DNA of 64,000 nt. Origin: Sporosarcina aquimarina (GTDB lineage: Bacteria > Bacillota > Bacilli > Bacillales_A > Planococcaceae). Shown piece after piece: positions 25,145 to 34,807 of this stretch. Location of the stretch: the NCBI RefSeq assembly GCF_023715615.1, contig NZ_JAMBOM010000003.1, positions 248,001 to 312,000 of the forward strand, in the 5' to 3' direction. The position numbers were made by a program, and so were the translations under genes. The notes under the pieces were generated by a model. The model saw only the letters and a list, made by a program, of their open reading frames with translations, did no database searches and was not told where the DNA came from. Positions within the stretch are counted from its first letter, which is position 1; each line of letters begins with the position of its first letter.

Positions 25145-25984
25145 ATGTGGAAGCAACAAATTATTACGACAGAACGTGGAGATTTCGAGCTATTTACAAA
25201 AGGAAGCGGTCAGCCCCTTTGCGTCACTCACTTATATAGCGAGTTCAATAATAATGGCAACCTTTTTGCAAATATCTTCACAAAGAATGCGACAGTCTAT
25301 CTTGTGAATTTGCGGGGGTGTAGAAACTCTTCCCCACAAAGTGAAGACTATACGTTAGGGATGGAGGATGCCGTAAAAGACTTGGAAGCAATTCGTAAGT
25401 CTCTTTCCATTCAAAAATGGATTTTCGCAGGTCACTCTACTGGCGGTATGCTCGCATTAAAGTATGCCACACGATTTCCCGATAGTTTAGTGAAAATCAT
25501 TGCAGGTGGCTTATGCGCTTCGTCAGACTATATGAAAGACAAGGGGAGCATATATTGTTCGCAAAATCCGAACAACACCCGTTTACTAGAAATATTAGCC
25601 CTCCTAAAAAACCCTACCTCCACAGTAGAACAGCGACGTGCTGCTGGGAAAGAGTGGTCCCTGATGTCCCTTTATAACGAGGACACCTATGATGAAATGC
25701 TTAGAAGACCAAATAGCGGAAAGACGGTACCTGCACGCTTAGATTACTTCTCCTATGAAGAACTGCCAACGTATGATATCAGAGGGTCACTTACGGATGT
25801 TTACGTGGAGGCACACATCTATTCCGGCCTTCATGATGCGCAATGTCCTCACCATTTTTCTAAAGAAGCGGCAGAACTAATGCCCAATGCCACGATGACC
25901 ACGTTCGAATATAGTAATCACTTTCCCTTCATAGAAGAAGAAAAGGAATTTGAGAGATTTGTTCAAGAAGAAGTATTTTCATAA
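25145..25984 (+). CDS. Alpha/beta hydrolase
   Basis: 279 residues with the alpha/beta hydrolase triad: nucleophile Ser98 in GHSTGGM, an acid in GLHDAQCP and His in SNHFPFIEE. The oxyanion segment is LRGCRNSSP. It resembles proline iminopeptidase-like hydrolases without a clear substrate. The ATG at 25145 follows AGAAAGG; an in-frame TTG at 25136 is too close to that site. Confidence 0.85.
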   Translation: MWKQQIITTERGDFELFTKGSGQPLCVTHLYSEFNNNGNLFANIFTKNATVYLVNLRGCRNSSPQSEDYTLGMEDAVKDLEAIRKSLSIQKWIFAGHSTGGMLALKYATRFPDSLVKIIAGGLCASSDYMKDKGSIYCSQNPNNTRLLEILALLKNPTSTVEQRRAAGKEWSLMSLYNEDTYDEMLRRPNSGKTVPARLDYFSYEELPTYDIRGSLTDVYVEAHIYSGLHDAQCPHHFSKEAAELMPNATMTTFEYSNHFPFIEEEKEFERFVQEEVFS

Positions 25985-25992
25985 AACACGCG

Positions 25993-26907
25993 TCATCGAA
26001 CGGTTTCTTCCAAAAACTCATTAAACCACTGAGCACACTGCACCCTTTCGATCCAAGCAGGATGCTTATCTTCTACGAACCAGCAAGCATAGAGCATAGA
26101 CATTGCGATGGCCGCCTTTAATACATGTTTCTTATCGAGTTCAAGTAATTTGCAGATTCGTTCAACCCGGTAACGTAGGAGCGCTTTTGGATTAGGCTTT
26201 TCCATCAAATGATTTAACATGAATTGCACGAGGTCAAAGCAAGGATCACCGCCAACCCCCTTTGGGTCAATCGCGAGCCAACCTCTCTCTTGACTGTATA
26301 AAATATTCTCGTGATGTAAATCACCATGCAGTAAACCGAGAGTTTCAGTGGTCTCATTCAATTCGTGGAAGTAACGAAGTGCCTGCTGGACCTTCTCGTT
26401 CGGCAGGTCTCCATCTTTCTCCCAATGGAGCTTTTGGTATTCTTCTAGGGAGACTACCCAATCCGTAATGAGCGGCACATCACAGTCCTCTGGCAAATCA
26501 CAGCGAAGTTTCTGCCAGACACTTATGAATTCCTGGATAACTACCTCTTCGTCAGAAAGATCACATAGCATCTGCCCAGGAATAAGCTTTTCCAATAACA
26601 TAGCTCCACTTTCCCGATTCTCATTCACCAATCGTGCACATCCATGGCCATTGTAGATCCTGAGTGTTTCCATCTCGTTACAGTAGTCCATATCTGGCAC
26701 CCCTAGTTTTAACATGTAAGGAGTTTGTCGGGAGTCTACCACATTCGTCACATAATTATAAGAGAGATTGTGAACCGGTTGCTCAATCGTCAATCCCCAG
26801 TGTTTCGCAAAGTAGTTCACTTGCTCTTCTAGAGATGCAAGCCACACATCTCCCTCTGTTCCAAAACTATTCCGTACTCTCTGTTCGAACTCCATTGGTA
26901 GCTTCAT
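25993..26907 (-). CDS. APH-type small-molecule phosphotransferase
   Basis: 304-residue kinase-fold enzyme. The catalytic loop is LLHGDLHHENIL and the metal-binding segment is IDPKGVGGDPCFDL. That second motif is typical of the APH(6)/hydroxyurea phosphotransferase family (PF04655), which includes streptomycin 6-kinases. Resistance to an aminoglycoside is possible but not shown. GGAGAG lies upstream of the ATG. Confidence 0.85.
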   Translation of the reverse strand: MKLPMEFEQRVRNSFGTEGDVWLASLEEQVNYFAKHWGLTIEQPVHNLSYNYVTNVVDSRQTPYMLKLGVPDMDYCNEMETLRIYNGHGCARLVNENRESGAMLLEKLIPGQMLCDLSDEEVVIQEFISVWQKLRCDLPEDCDVPLITDWVVSLEEYQKLHWEKDGDLPNEKVQQALRYFHELNETTETLGLLHGDLHHENILYSQERGWLAIDPKGVGGDPCFDLVQFMLNHLMEKPNPKALLRYRVERICKLLELDKKHVLKAAIAMSMLYACWFVEDKHPAWIERVQCAQWFNEFLEETVR

Positions 26908-26973
26908 GCAGGTCTCTCCTTTCCGTTAATTCAGCTAGCAGATGATAGACTTCGCCTGTATAACCCTACTCTA

Positions 26974-27288
26974 TCAACACACCAGCTTTAATCCCACTGC
27001 CGCCCCTAAAACCATTCCGATGAACAATAGACGCTTCCACTCTTTCGACTCCCCGTAGACGAGCATTCCTAATAACGCCCCACCAGATGCTCCGATTCCT
27101 GTCCAAACGGCGTAGGCAGTACCCATCGGCAACGTTTCCATGGCATGTGCTAAAAATAGAAAACTTGCACCAAATCCTGCTACTAACAGAACGACTGCCT
27201 GCCAATTCCGATCCTTGTGTAGCTTACTGATCATTAACACACCAAACATTTCAAACAACCCTGCCACTACCAATGAAACCCATGCCAT
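26974..27288 (-). CDS. gdnD: SMR guanidinium exporter subunit (YkkD/GdnD-like)
   Basis: 104-residue four-helix small multidrug resistance protein with the essential Glu13 in AGLFEMFGV, MGTAYAVWTGIGASGGALLGM and GLKL near the end. Its start meets the stop of the partner SMR gene at 27288. The guanidine riboswitch upstream of the pair indicates a heterodimeric guanidinium/proton antiporter, as for YkkCD. Confidence 0.92.
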   Translation of the reverse strand: MAWVSLVVAGLFEMFGVLMISKLHKDRNWQAVVLLVAGFGASFLFLAHAMETLPMGTAYAVWTGIGASGGALLGMLVYGESKEWKRLLFIGMVLGAAVGLKLVC

Positions 27289-27629
27289 TACGATTCCACT
27301 CCTTCTGGTTCAGTGTCGGGAGTTACTACTTTCAAACCGATCACTCCTGCTAATAACACCATAATTAAAAGCATCTTCACAATTTTAAAAGGTTCTCCAA
27401 AAAATACGATATCTGAAAAGACTGTTCCTGCAGTACCAAGTCCAACAAAAACGGCATAGACCGTTCCAACAGGTAGTTTTTTTCCTGCCATGATCATCAT
27501 ATAAAAGCTGATGACGATGGCAAAAACTGTCCCAGTCCACTCTAAAACACCATCCGCATGTTTTAACCCAATTACCCAAAACACTTCAAATACCGCTGCA
27601 ATGACAACTTTAATCCAATTTGCATTCAA
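27288..27629 (-). CDS. gdnC: SMR guanidinium exporter subunit (YkkC/GdnC-like)
   Basis: 113-residue SMR protein with Glu15 in [36 protein letters not shown] and GVIGLKVVT, close to B. subtilis YkkC. The TTG at 27629 has GGAGGT 9 nt upstream and aligns with the family N-terminus; the frame continues to 27662 without support. Controlled by the riboswitch just upstream. Confidence 0.92.
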   Translation of the reverse strand: MNANWIKVVIAAVFEVFWVIGLKHADGVLEWTGTVFAIVISFYMMIMAGKKLPVGTVYAVFVGLGTAGTVFSDIVFFGEPFKIVKMLLIMVLLAGVIGLKVVTPDTEPEGVES

Positions 27630-27660
27630 GCCACTCACACCTCCATATTTTTTAACAGAC

Positions 27661-27780
27661 AAAAGCCCGAGAGATACTGAAAACAGTAATCTCCCAGGCT
27701 TTTATCCTTCCGTGACACAGCAGTGCTGTGAGTTTTCTCTCGGTCCAGACTAACAGTTCGTTACGGAACCCTAGAAAACA
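27661..27780 (-). ncRNA. Guanidine-I riboswitch (ykkC RNA) with terminator
   Basis: The conserved ykkC segments appear in order on the minus strand: CTAGGGTTCCG, GGTCCGAGAGA, ACGGAAGGATAAAAGCC and TGGGAGA. The last segment is part of a terminator hairpin (27661-27703) ending CGGGCTTTTG. Guanidinium would stabilise the aptamer and let transcription proceed into the SMR pair. Confidence 0.95.
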
Positions 27781-27800
27781 TTGATATACAATTAAGTCTC

Positions 27801-27828
27801 ATTATACCTACTCATTAAGCTTTTTCAA
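27801..27828 (-). promoter_or_regulatory. SigA promoter of the guanidine exporter operon
   Basis: On the minus strand TTGAAA (27828-27823) and a perfect TATAAT (27806-27801) are 16 bp apart. The start would be near 27794, at the 5' edge of the riboswitch. Confidence 0.85.
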
Positions 27829-27915
27829 GTATTGCACTCTTACCCGTTGAGGAAAACAAGTTCACCGACAGACATATCTTGTGTTATAAAATTTTCTTCT
27901 TGCTCAACCAATTTT

Positions 27916-28638
27916 TCAAACAGTCTTCAGTCGATTGATCCGATAAATTCCTTTGCGATCTCTCAACACACAGCCGTTTTTCTCAAATACACGTATCATT
28001 GCATCATTCGCAGCATCGGTACTCCCTACATAGTACGTTGCCCCAAACCCTTTTAAAGCATCCAGTGTATGTTGGTGACAGACTGTTCCCATCCCTTTGC
28101 CTCGCCATTCAGGTAAAATACCAAAGTAAAACAGCCTACCTTCCTCCATCGTACCCGATTCAATATGCGGGATGCTGATGCCAACTGGCCCGCCTTCTTT
28201 TTGAAAGATTAGGCAATGCGATCTCCAATCCGGACCCAGTTCCAATTCAAAAGACTCCATGATTTGTTCGATTGTAAACAGCTTGTTTTTATTGGCAGAG
28301 CCACTACGACATTGCTCATATAAGTTTGCAAACGTCTCATCACTTATTTCACTAGTTGCTAAGACAATTGAAGAAATATCTGACCCTTGAATATCAATTG
28401 TATTTAAATCAGTGGTATATTCGACAATTACTGATACCTTATGAAAGCCTTGTTTCAGCAACCATGTCTCATACGTCTCATCCATCAACAATGATAGATA
28501 GTCCACTTCTTGGTGATTCCAGTCTTCCAAAAGATCATTAAACGCTACTTCATAGTCATGTTCACTTACATTGGCTTGTTTCACCTGGTCTACCAACCAA
28601 TACTCTTTTTCTTTCTTAATAGTGCTGAACAGTTTCAT
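27916..28638 (-). CDS. GNAT-family N-acetyltransferase
   Basis: 240 residues, C-terminal GNAT domain with motif A GILPEWRGKGMGTVCHQHTL near residue 175 and STDAANDAMIRVFEKNGC. The N-terminal 100 residues are not assigned. GAAGGGG lies 6 nt before the ATG. Substrate unknown. Confidence 0.83.
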   Translation of the reverse strand: MKLFSTIKKEKEYWLVDQVKQANVSEHDYEVAFNDLLEDWNHQEVDYLSLLMDETYETWLLKQGFHKVSVIVEYTTDLNTIDIQGSDISSIVLATSEISDETFANLYEQCRSGSANKNKLFTIEQIMESFELELGPDWRSHCLIFQKEGGPVGISIPHIESGTMEEGRLFYFGILPEWRGKGMGTVCHQHTLDALKGFGATYYVGSTDAANDAMIRVFEKNGCVLRDRKGIYRINRLKTV

Positions 28639-28675
28639 CTCTGCCCCTTCTTTCTACTAAACCTGTTTTCATGTA

Positions 28676-29293
28676 CTAGTCAATCCATGCTTCTTTATAA
28701 GGATTACGCTGGAATTCGAAAAGAATTTGAATCTGTTCTTCTGTATTACGTTTCACAGAGAGTTCCGGAAGATCATTTTCAGCGAAGAACCCGATTTCTG
28801 CTGTCTCAATTCCTGTGATTGGTTGTCCTCCAACAATCTCGCATTGGATGAAAACTTTATAATAATGAAACGCCTGGGGGATCGATGAGTAGCGGTTCAT
28901 ATCCATCAACGCCACTAATTTTTTGGGTTGAACTACATACCCTGACTCTTCTTGTATTTCTTTCACAACATTTTCTGCTGCAGATAATCCTATCTCACAA
29001 AAACCACCTGGCAATGCCCATTTGTTGTCGTGTGTTTCTTTCACTAGTAAGATTTGATCGTCCTGAAACACAACTCCTCTAACATCTATCTTCGGAGTCG
29101 GATATCCCTTCTCCTCCACAAAAAGTTCTTGAATTTTTTGCATTTCCAATTTTGAATGAGACGCCATAATTTCTGCACTAATTGTCCTTAATTCCTCATA
29201 GCGTTCCCGATCGAATGCATCGCTCGAAAAAGTCAGTCCTGCCTGTGAAATCGATTGTATTCGTTGTGCCCATTCCAACCATTTGTAGCTCAT
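28676..29293 (-). CDS. NUDIX hydrolase with N-terminal helper domain
   Basis: 205 residues. The N-terminal segment (about 1-65, WLEWAQRIQSISQAGLTFS) is the helical domain found in one NUDIX subgroup (PF12535), and a NUDIX fold follows. The box GGFCEIGLSAAENVVKEIQ-EESG has Lys instead of the usual Arg at the first conserved basic position. Members hydrolyse nucleotide diphosphate derivatives. AGGAGG lies upstream of the ATG. Confidence 0.87.
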   Translation of the reverse strand: MSYKWLEWAQRIQSISQAGLTFSSDAFDRERYEELRTISAEIMASHSKLEMQKIQELFVEEKGYPTPKIDVRGVVFQDDQILLVKETHDNKWALPGGFCEIGLSAAENVVKEIQEESGYVVQPKKLVALMDMNRYSSIPQAFHYYKVFIQCEIVGGQPITGIETAEIGFFAENDLPELSVKRNTEEQIQILFEFQRNPYKEAWID

Positions 29294-29520
29294 CTCATTA
29301 CCTCCTATTAGAGCTGTCTGTCTTAATACTTATCTTGGAATCAATGATAGAATACTCCGACATTTCTTACCACTAATCGAATGTAAAGAGAGTAGACTAA
29401 AGCAGTTCGTTCATCCAAATGTTCCCCCTTCTATAATCCGAACCTTTTCATTAGATCAGCCGTTTTCTAAATTTTAGCAATACTGCAACATACACAGAAA
29501 TGATGAGGGGGTCATGAACA

Positions 29521-29727
29521 ATGAGATCTGTTGCTCCAATTACTAAAACGAAGTCTAATACGTTTGATATGATTTTATTTGCTATGGGAATTGCACTTGC
29601 GAGCGTTCGGAATGGGTCTCTGTTCGACTTAGTCTCAGGATGGACTCTATGGACGCCAATCAGCCTGATTGCTATTGGTTTGCAAGGATACGTTGTAGAA
29701 AAAGATTGCGTGGTCGAATGGACGTAA
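29521..29727 (+). CDS. Small hypothetical membrane protein
   Basis: 68 residues with one or two weakly hydrophobic helices (about 16-31 and 43-56) and several charged ends. AGGGGG lies 9 nt before the ATG, and codon choice looks coding. No family recognised. A competing 96-codon frame on the other strand has no ribosome binding site. Moderate confidence that this is a gene. Confidence 0.45.
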   Translation: MRSVAPITKTKSNTFDMILFAMGIALASVRNGSLFDLVSGWTLWTPISLIAIGLQGYVVEKDCVVEWT

Positions 29728-29743
29728 GAGAGGCAGTACAACG

Positions 29744-29875
29744 TTGAACGTAATCGCTATGACCGTTTCGGGGCTTGTAATGCTTATAGTTTAGTATATT
29801 GGCGAACGTATTCTCTTCAAAAGCTGGGCCGTTCAACTCGCCTCAATCCCAGGGGGAACCTTCTGTCCTCACTAA
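29744..29875 (+). pseudogene. Possible broken small membrane-protein gene
   Basis: A TTG start gives a 16-residue hydrophobic peptide MNVIAMTVSGLVMLIV, then TAG at 29792, then 26 more in-frame codons (starting YIGERILFKSWAV) to a TAA. It follows the previous small gene by 16 bp. It may be a small gene interrupted by one stop, or chance. Confidence 0.2.
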
Positions 29876-29914
29876 CGTATAAGTAGAAACAATTTGTGAA
29901 GGAAGGTTTTCTAT

Positions 29915-30310
29915 TTGAAGAAAATGTATAGGTGGGACCTCATGTATGTTGTACTCATTTTATTAACTGGACTCGGTATTGTTAGCGCAATGCATCACCC
30001 TATGGACTTTGAACTCGTAGATCCTTCTGACTTGCCTAATCACGTGCAACGCGGTCTAAAGGAGTCTCCAAATCATGAGGCATTCAGCACATATCAACAT
30101 GGGGACCATACATACATCGTGTATCACTTGAATGAGCCAAACGCATACAGCACCCTCCAACTCAAAGCACATAAAAGGTTCAGTCAACCGATTATTACAG
30201 CCACCGTCACCCACGCCGTTGATGATCCCCTCGTAGAGAATACGAAAGTCATCAAATTAAAAGAGTTCAGTGAAAAGGAATTTGAATTTCAAGTAGTAGA
30301 TAAACGCTAA
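29915..30310 (+). CDS. Hypothetical protein with one N-terminal membrane helix
   Basis: 131 residues: N-terminal transmembrane anchor or signal (about 8-26, LMYVVLILLTGLGIVSA), then a small polar domain rich in His, Asp and beta-type sequence. The start is TTG at 29915 with AAGG 8 nt upstream; an ATG at 29924 is the alternative. No family recognised. Confidence 0.6.
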   Translation: MKKMYRWDLMYVVLILLTGLGIVSAMHHPMDFELVDPSDLPNHVQRGLKESPNHEAFSTYQHGDHTYIVYHLNEPNAYSTLQLKAHKRFSQPIITATVTHAVDDPLVENTKVIKLKEFSEKEFEFQVVDKR

Positions 30311-30412
30311 TTGCATAAAAATGAATTCTAAGCTGAGTCACACCTCACCATACATCATTCATTAACTAGCTCTTTTAAACCTTTTTCTATGATCTAAGAA
30401 GTATTTCGTCAC

Positions 30413-30640
30413 TTAATGATGATGAGTCCGTTTATAGTCAATGGAGTGGATTGCCCCTTCTTCGAAACTTAGAACGGATGCTCCTGGATAATCCGCAATC
30501 CCTTCAAGCAACGTTGACTTTCCGGATCTATTTTCTCCAACAAAATATGTGATTGGATTCGTTAATTCAAGGTCTGCACAATCGGTATGGAGAAAGGATA
30601 TCCGTTTTTCATGTAGAAGCGTAATCTTGTTTAAGAACAC
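30413..30640 (-). pseudogene. AAA-ATPase remnant with a large internal deletion
   Basis: 75 residues. The N-terminal part matches the start of YjoB/RecF-like AAA ATPases (NPITYFVGENRSGKSTLLEGIA, Walker A with Gly to Arg). It is joined directly to what is normally the very end of those proteins (YPGASVLSFEEGAIHSIDY). The signature, Walker B and H-loop are absent, so ATP hydrolysis is not expected. GGGAG precedes a GTG start at 30640. The junction suggests an in-frame deletion of well over 100 codons. Confidence 0.65.
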
Positions 30641-30669
30641 ACAAGCACTCCCTTCATTTGGTGATAGCC

Positions 30670-31179
30670 TTATAAAATACCTGGAACAAAAAACAAGATA
30701 ATGAGCAGGACAAGCACGGTGCAGTTCGCAGAATAGACGATTAAGTCTTCCGACGTTCTCACCTTACCGTAGCGCTGAACTACCGATAAGACAAATAGAT
30801 ATATTAGAGTTAAAAAGTATAATAGGACTACGTCAATCTGCCATTGCTGATTTTGAGTGATCGATGAAAATACCGTGACTCCTAAAACAACAAATCCAAT
30901 TAACGAAAGTACAAATACTACTCCTAAGATAGCAGGAAGAACCCTCCAGATCTTATGCGTGAAAAACTGCGTATTCTTACGGTCTTGCCAGTACAATACA
31001 GCTGCCGTACTCCAAACCGTAACAATGATGCAGACAAATGTAATCGCAATGGAAGGGTTCATCCAGCTGGGTAGACTTTCAAGCCACTCATGAATTGAAA
31101 TTATGTAAAAATGCTTGCTTACCAAGCATGCAATCACCGCACACATTACTCCTAATTGATAGCCTGACCACTTTGACAT
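30670..31179 (-). CDS. Four-helix membrane protein, function unknown
   Basis: 169 residues with four or five predicted membrane helices (about 8-25, 40-65, 85-110, 120-140 and 148-168). The ATG at 31179 is chosen for GAGGTG 6 nt upstream; the frame is open back into the upstream terminator. It lies between the chemoreceptor terminator and the ATPase remnant. No family recognised. Confidence 0.65.
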   Translation of the reverse strand: MSKWSGYQLGVMCAVIACLVSKHFYIISIHEWLESLPSWMNPSIAITFVCIIVTVWSTAAVLYWQDRKNTQFFTHKIWRVLPAILGVVFVLSLIGFVVLGVTVFSSITQNQQWQIDVVLLYFLTLIYLFVLSVVQRYGKVRTSEDLIVYSANCTVLVLLIILFFVPGIL

Positions 31180-31250
31180 ATGATGCACCTCTTTCCCCCT
31201 TATTACGAAAGAAAATCGGAAAAGTTTCGGTAGACGTAAAACCTTTCTTA

Positions 31251-31304
31251 ACATAAAAAACAAGCATGCCATGACTTTACACCATGCATGCTTGTTTTTT
31301 ATGT
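31251..31304. terminator. Terminator of the chemoreceptor gene
   Basis: Perfect 18-bp inverted repeat (31251-31268 and 31287-31304) with an 18-nt loop. Its T-rich arm follows a CATGCTTG stem in either direction. It lies 16 bp after the chemoreceptor stop. Confidence 0.85.
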
Positions 31305-31319
31305 TCATGATTAGCATCA

Positions 31320-33020
31320 TTAAAGCCTAAATTGTCCTACCAACTCATTCAACTCTACCGCTAATTGGGAAAGGTCTTTCGATTTGTCTGCAACTTCATC
31401 CATCGTTTCACCGATTTGTTGTGAGGCCGTAGATGTCTGTTCGATTCCTGCAGCTGATTCCTCAGAAATAGCAGCAATTTCTTGAATTGAATCTGTCATA
31501 CCTTGGCTGTGCGTAACAATTTCAGAAAGATTTTCAGAGACGTTTCCAATGTTATTGACCATTTCCGTCAATGCCTGACTAATTTGGTTGAAAGTATTCC
31601 CTGTCGTAATGATTTGTTCAGTACCCTGTTCCACTTCCTGGTAGCCACTCTGCAGAGATTCCACGACCTTTGAGGATTCACTCTGAATTTGTTGAACAAT
31701 TTCTGTTATGTTCGTGACTGATTGAGAGGATTGTTCGGCAAGTTTACGAACCTCGTCAGCAACAACAGCGAACCCTTTTCCGTGTTCACCAGCACGAGCT
31801 GCTTCTATTGCTGCATTTAACGCAAGTAGATTGGTCTGATTAGCAAGACCCTGAATGACAGATACTAATTCAGAAATCTTCTGCGAATGCACATCCAATC
31901 CCTCCACTTTTTGCACTGCATCCAACACTATCTCGTCAATTCTCGTCATTTGAGAAGTTGATGAAGCCATTAACAGACTTCCTTCATCCGTCATTTCAAG
32001 GACACCAGTAGACGTTTCTTGAATATGTTGCCCACTATCATTAGCATCCTGGATTTTTGTTGTGAACATATTCATCATCTCAGACAAGTTGCTAGCACTG
32101 TTTGCTTGGTTTTCAGACCCTGAAGATAGTTCTTGCATGGTAGATGCCATCTGACCGGAACCTTCCCTTACTTCATTTGCGGTGTTCATCAGCTCTTCAC
32201 TTTGTGTGGAAACTATTTTAGAAAGACGATTAATATTATGAAGCAATCCCCGCGTCGTTTCTTGCATGTCGTTCGTCGCAGCAATGAGTGTACCGATTTC
32301 ATCCTTTGAACGCGTCACAAGAGGATCCATACTTAAATCACCTTCCGCTATCGATTGCATTCTGCCTTTCACAGCATTTAAAGGATTTGTTATAGTTCTC
32401 GATGTAATTAACGAAGCAACCACACTAAGAATGATTACAATTACAGTAACAATCACGATGATCATTAACGTTGACTGTCCTCTTTTTAAGACTTTTTGTC
32501 CCAACTCATTGATCAGATCTTCACCGACCAGTGCCCAATGGCTGAACGTTTCAATCGATTCTTCCCCTACGGGATCCAATTCCGCCAAATTGGCTAATGC
32601 TTTTTCCACATTTCCTTTATCGTATTCACCGAATACATCCTGAATGATACTAGCACGCCACTCAGCGGCTAAATCCACACCCGTTGAATCAAACTCTGCT
32701 TCCCCTAATACGCCTTTCATATGATCCGCATAATGCACTCCGTGTTCTCCGAATTCATCAAACTGCTCTTTATATTTCGGATTTCCTGTCAACAAATAGC
32801 TATTCGCAACTCGAAGTCCATTCGCCATTGAATTCGCAATTTGTGTATTAGAAATTAACAACTGAACTTGTTCTTCAATGATATTTTCAGTTTCTTTGTT
32901 AACCTCCTTCACGGATTGATAATTATAGATTCCTAATGCAGTCACTAGTAGGATGATACTCAAAAATCCCATCATTATTTTCCATTTAATTCTTCTAAAT
33001 CTTAAAGATGTCACGTCCAT
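31320..33020 (-). CDS. Methyl-accepting chemotaxis protein 1
   Basis: 566-residue transmembrane chemoreceptor. Helix 1 is about 14-32, a four-helix-bundle extracellular sensor about 33-180, helix 2 about 184-208, HAMP about 209-262 and a cytoplasmic signalling coiled coil follows. The hairpin tip is ETTxxx-like [20 protein letters not shown], with [19 protein letters not shown] next to it. The start may be ATG 33020 or GTG 33014, behind GAGG. The ligand is unknown. A SigD-like -10 element ACCGATAT lies at 33093-33100, minus strand, but its -35 is poor. Confidence 0.92.
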   Translation of the reverse strand: MDVTSLRFRRIKWKIMMGFLSIILLVTALGIYNYQSVKEVNKETENIIEEQVQLLISNTQIANSMANGLRVANSYLLTGNPKYKEQFDEFGEHGVHYADHMKGVLGEAEFDSTGVDLAAEWRASIIQDVFGEYDKGNVEKALANLAELDPVGEESIETFSHWALVGEDLINELGQKVLKRGQSTLMIIVIVTVIVIILSVVASLITSRTITNPLNAVKGRMQSIAEGDLSMDPLVTRSKDEIGTLIAATNDMQETTRGLLHNINRLSKIVSTQSEELMNTANEVREGSGQMASTMQELSSGSENQANSASNLSEMMNMFTTKIQDANDSGQHIQETSTGVLEMTDEGSLLMASSTSQMTRIDEIVLDAVQKVEGLDVHSQKISELVSVIQGLANQTNLLALNAAIEAARAGEHGKGFAVVADEVRKLAEQSSQSVTNITEIVQQIQSESSKVVESLQSGYQEVEQGTEQIITTGNTFNQISQALTEMVNNIGNVSENLSEIVTHSQGMTDSIQEIAAISEESAAGIEQTSTASQQIGETMDEVADKSKDLSQLAVELNELVGQFRL

Positions 33021-33178
33021 GCACCTCTTCTAAGTTAATTTATAAAATAGTAATAATATACTATTCATTACCCAACAAGTTACCTATAAATTATATCGGT
33101 TGTCCTTAGTCATACTGAAGTTAAAAAATTTTAAAAGGACCTACTCAGCATAATTTGCCAAGTAAGTCCTTACTAATT

Positions 33179-34807
33179 TCATACGTATTTGCGCTTAACC
33201 GGAAGCAACACATTCCAGCCGACTAGACATCCAACTACAATCACGACTAAATAAATAGGAGTTCCATATGGAATCTTTGACATCAGGATATGGACCCCTA
33301 CAAAAACTCCTATGAGCAGCATAAGGATAATCTGCTTGGCTGTTCCCGATTGAACGGACTCACCCATTGGAAGTGAAAACGGGAATGTACCCTTAGCCCC
33401 GATTGCATAACAGATGACTGCGTACAGGACAGCGGAAAACAGTACGACAACGAGATCGGGAACAATGCGCCAGCCGAAGAAAACCGTAAATATAACCGCC
33501 TGTAGGAGATACACTGGTAAAAACAACTGAGCTAGACTGGCTTTTAAAGCCGCTCGCTTCACATATGACACGCTTGTTAACGGAGCAACTGCATAGATCC
33601 ACGCCCCTTTAAATTTACTTGAATAACTCAGCATCATTGCAAGAGGTCCGATGATGAGAAATCCGAAGTAAATCATGAAATACGTATTGGAGGTTATCAT
33701 GTCCTCCCACGTTCCATCTGATAAAAAGATATATAAAAATAGGAACGGTGCGACAAAGCCAATACCTAACGAGGGATACACTTTCAGTTTAAAATCGCGT
33801 TCACGCTTCATCAGTTGCCACGAAAACCTGAAGCTAGCACGCTCTTCACTATTTTTGCAGAGCACCCACTCCCAGAATTTCATCATCACAGGGTGTTGTT
33901 GCTTGCCGACTCTTGCTTCTGACATTAGCTTCTGAAGGTCACGTTCAAACAGTGGCATTTTACGGATGTACATCCAAATCGCAATAATGGGAATGATTAA
34001 GGCAACTATTGAGAGCACAATAAGCGGTTTGCTTGTATTGCCCCCTAGCAACCATTCAAAAGGTGCTGCAAACCATAGTGGCGGAATCAGGAAATGCCAC
34101 CAGCTAAACTCATACGAAATGGTTAAACCTACGAACTCAAACGAGCGAACCAAAACTTGATACCCTACAAAAACACCGACTGACAATAGGATTTGTACGT
34201 AATTGATCATATCTTTCAGTCGTTCACCATCGAAAACGCGTAGCATCACCATGTATGTGATCGCAGTAAGTGCAATGATGAGAAGCATTAGAAAAATCAT
34301 CATCACAAGGAACAATAAGAAGAAAGAAATGCCTTTAGATACAAGGATTACGATTGAAGGAATACCGAGTAATGATAACGCAATCAGTGTCATGTAAATA
34401 CTGACGTGAACAAGCTTGGCGGCATTCAGCGTTCGATCATCTACCGGAACAGCAGCGAGCAGAATACGGTCCCTTACATCCAGTAGCACACTAGAAAAGT
34501 CCGCAATAAGTGACGTCATAATCATGAACATCGCAATTCCGAATACAATTCCCATCTGGAGCATCACACTGTCACCAAAGTACAGGAAAGGTATTGTTGC
34601 TAGCCCGTATAGCACATACAATCCAAGTGATTTTAGAAACTGGTTGCCTTCTTTCAGTTTCGTTTGTGAAAATACCACAGGGATGCGCCGTTCATCCATT
34701 GTCAGTTTCAGCCCGACAATAGTTCGCATTGAAGGATAGTCAATCCCAACCGTTTGGAATAGACCTTTAAACACGTCCATTACACGCAACGAACGGAAGT
34801 TATCCAT
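33179..34807 (-). CDS. ABC exporter permease, large
   Basis: About 542 residues with some 10-12 membrane helices and a central cytosolic loop (about 285-340). It is the permease partner of the ATPase upstream, whose stop it overlaps. It resembles the large permeases of Firmicutes exporters such as YthQ/EcsB-like systems, without a firm match. The start is uncertain (ATG 34813 or 34807, behind GGTGG). Confidence 0.8.
   Translation of the reverse strand: MDNFRSLRVMDVFKGLFQTVGIDYPSMRTIVGLKLTMDERRIPVVFSQTKLKEGNQFLKSLGLYVLYGLATIPFLYFGDSVMLQMGIVFGIAMFMIMTSLIADFSSVLLDVRDRILLAAVPVDDRTLNAAKLVHVSIYMTLIALSLLGIPSIVILVSKGISFFLLFLVMMIFLMLLIIALTAITYMVMLRVFDGERLKDMINYVQILLSVGVFVGYQVLVRSFEFVGLTISYEFSWWHFLIPPLWFAAPFEWLLGGNTSKPLIVLSIVALIIPIIAIWMYIRKMPLFERDLQKLMSEARVGKQQHPVMMKFWEWVLCKNSEERASFRFSWQLMKRERDFKLKVYPSLGIGFVAPFLFLYIFLSDGTWEDMITSNTYFMIYFGFLIIGPLAMMLSYSSKFKGAWIYAVAPLTSVSYVKRAALKASLAQLFLPVYLLQAVIFTVFFGWRIVPDLVVVLFSAVLYAVICYAIGAKGTFPFSLPMGESVQSGTAKQIILMLLIGVFVGVHILMSKIPYGTPIYLVVIVVGCLVGWNVLLPVKRKYV

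Noticed and set aside
29451..29741. 96-residue minus-strand protein
   Set aside because: No ribosome binding site; it overlaps the better supported plus-strand frame at 29521.
33093..33100. SigD flagellar promoter for chemoreceptor 1
   Set aside because: ACCGATAT fits the -10, but no TAAA lies at the right distance; mentioned only in the gene entry.
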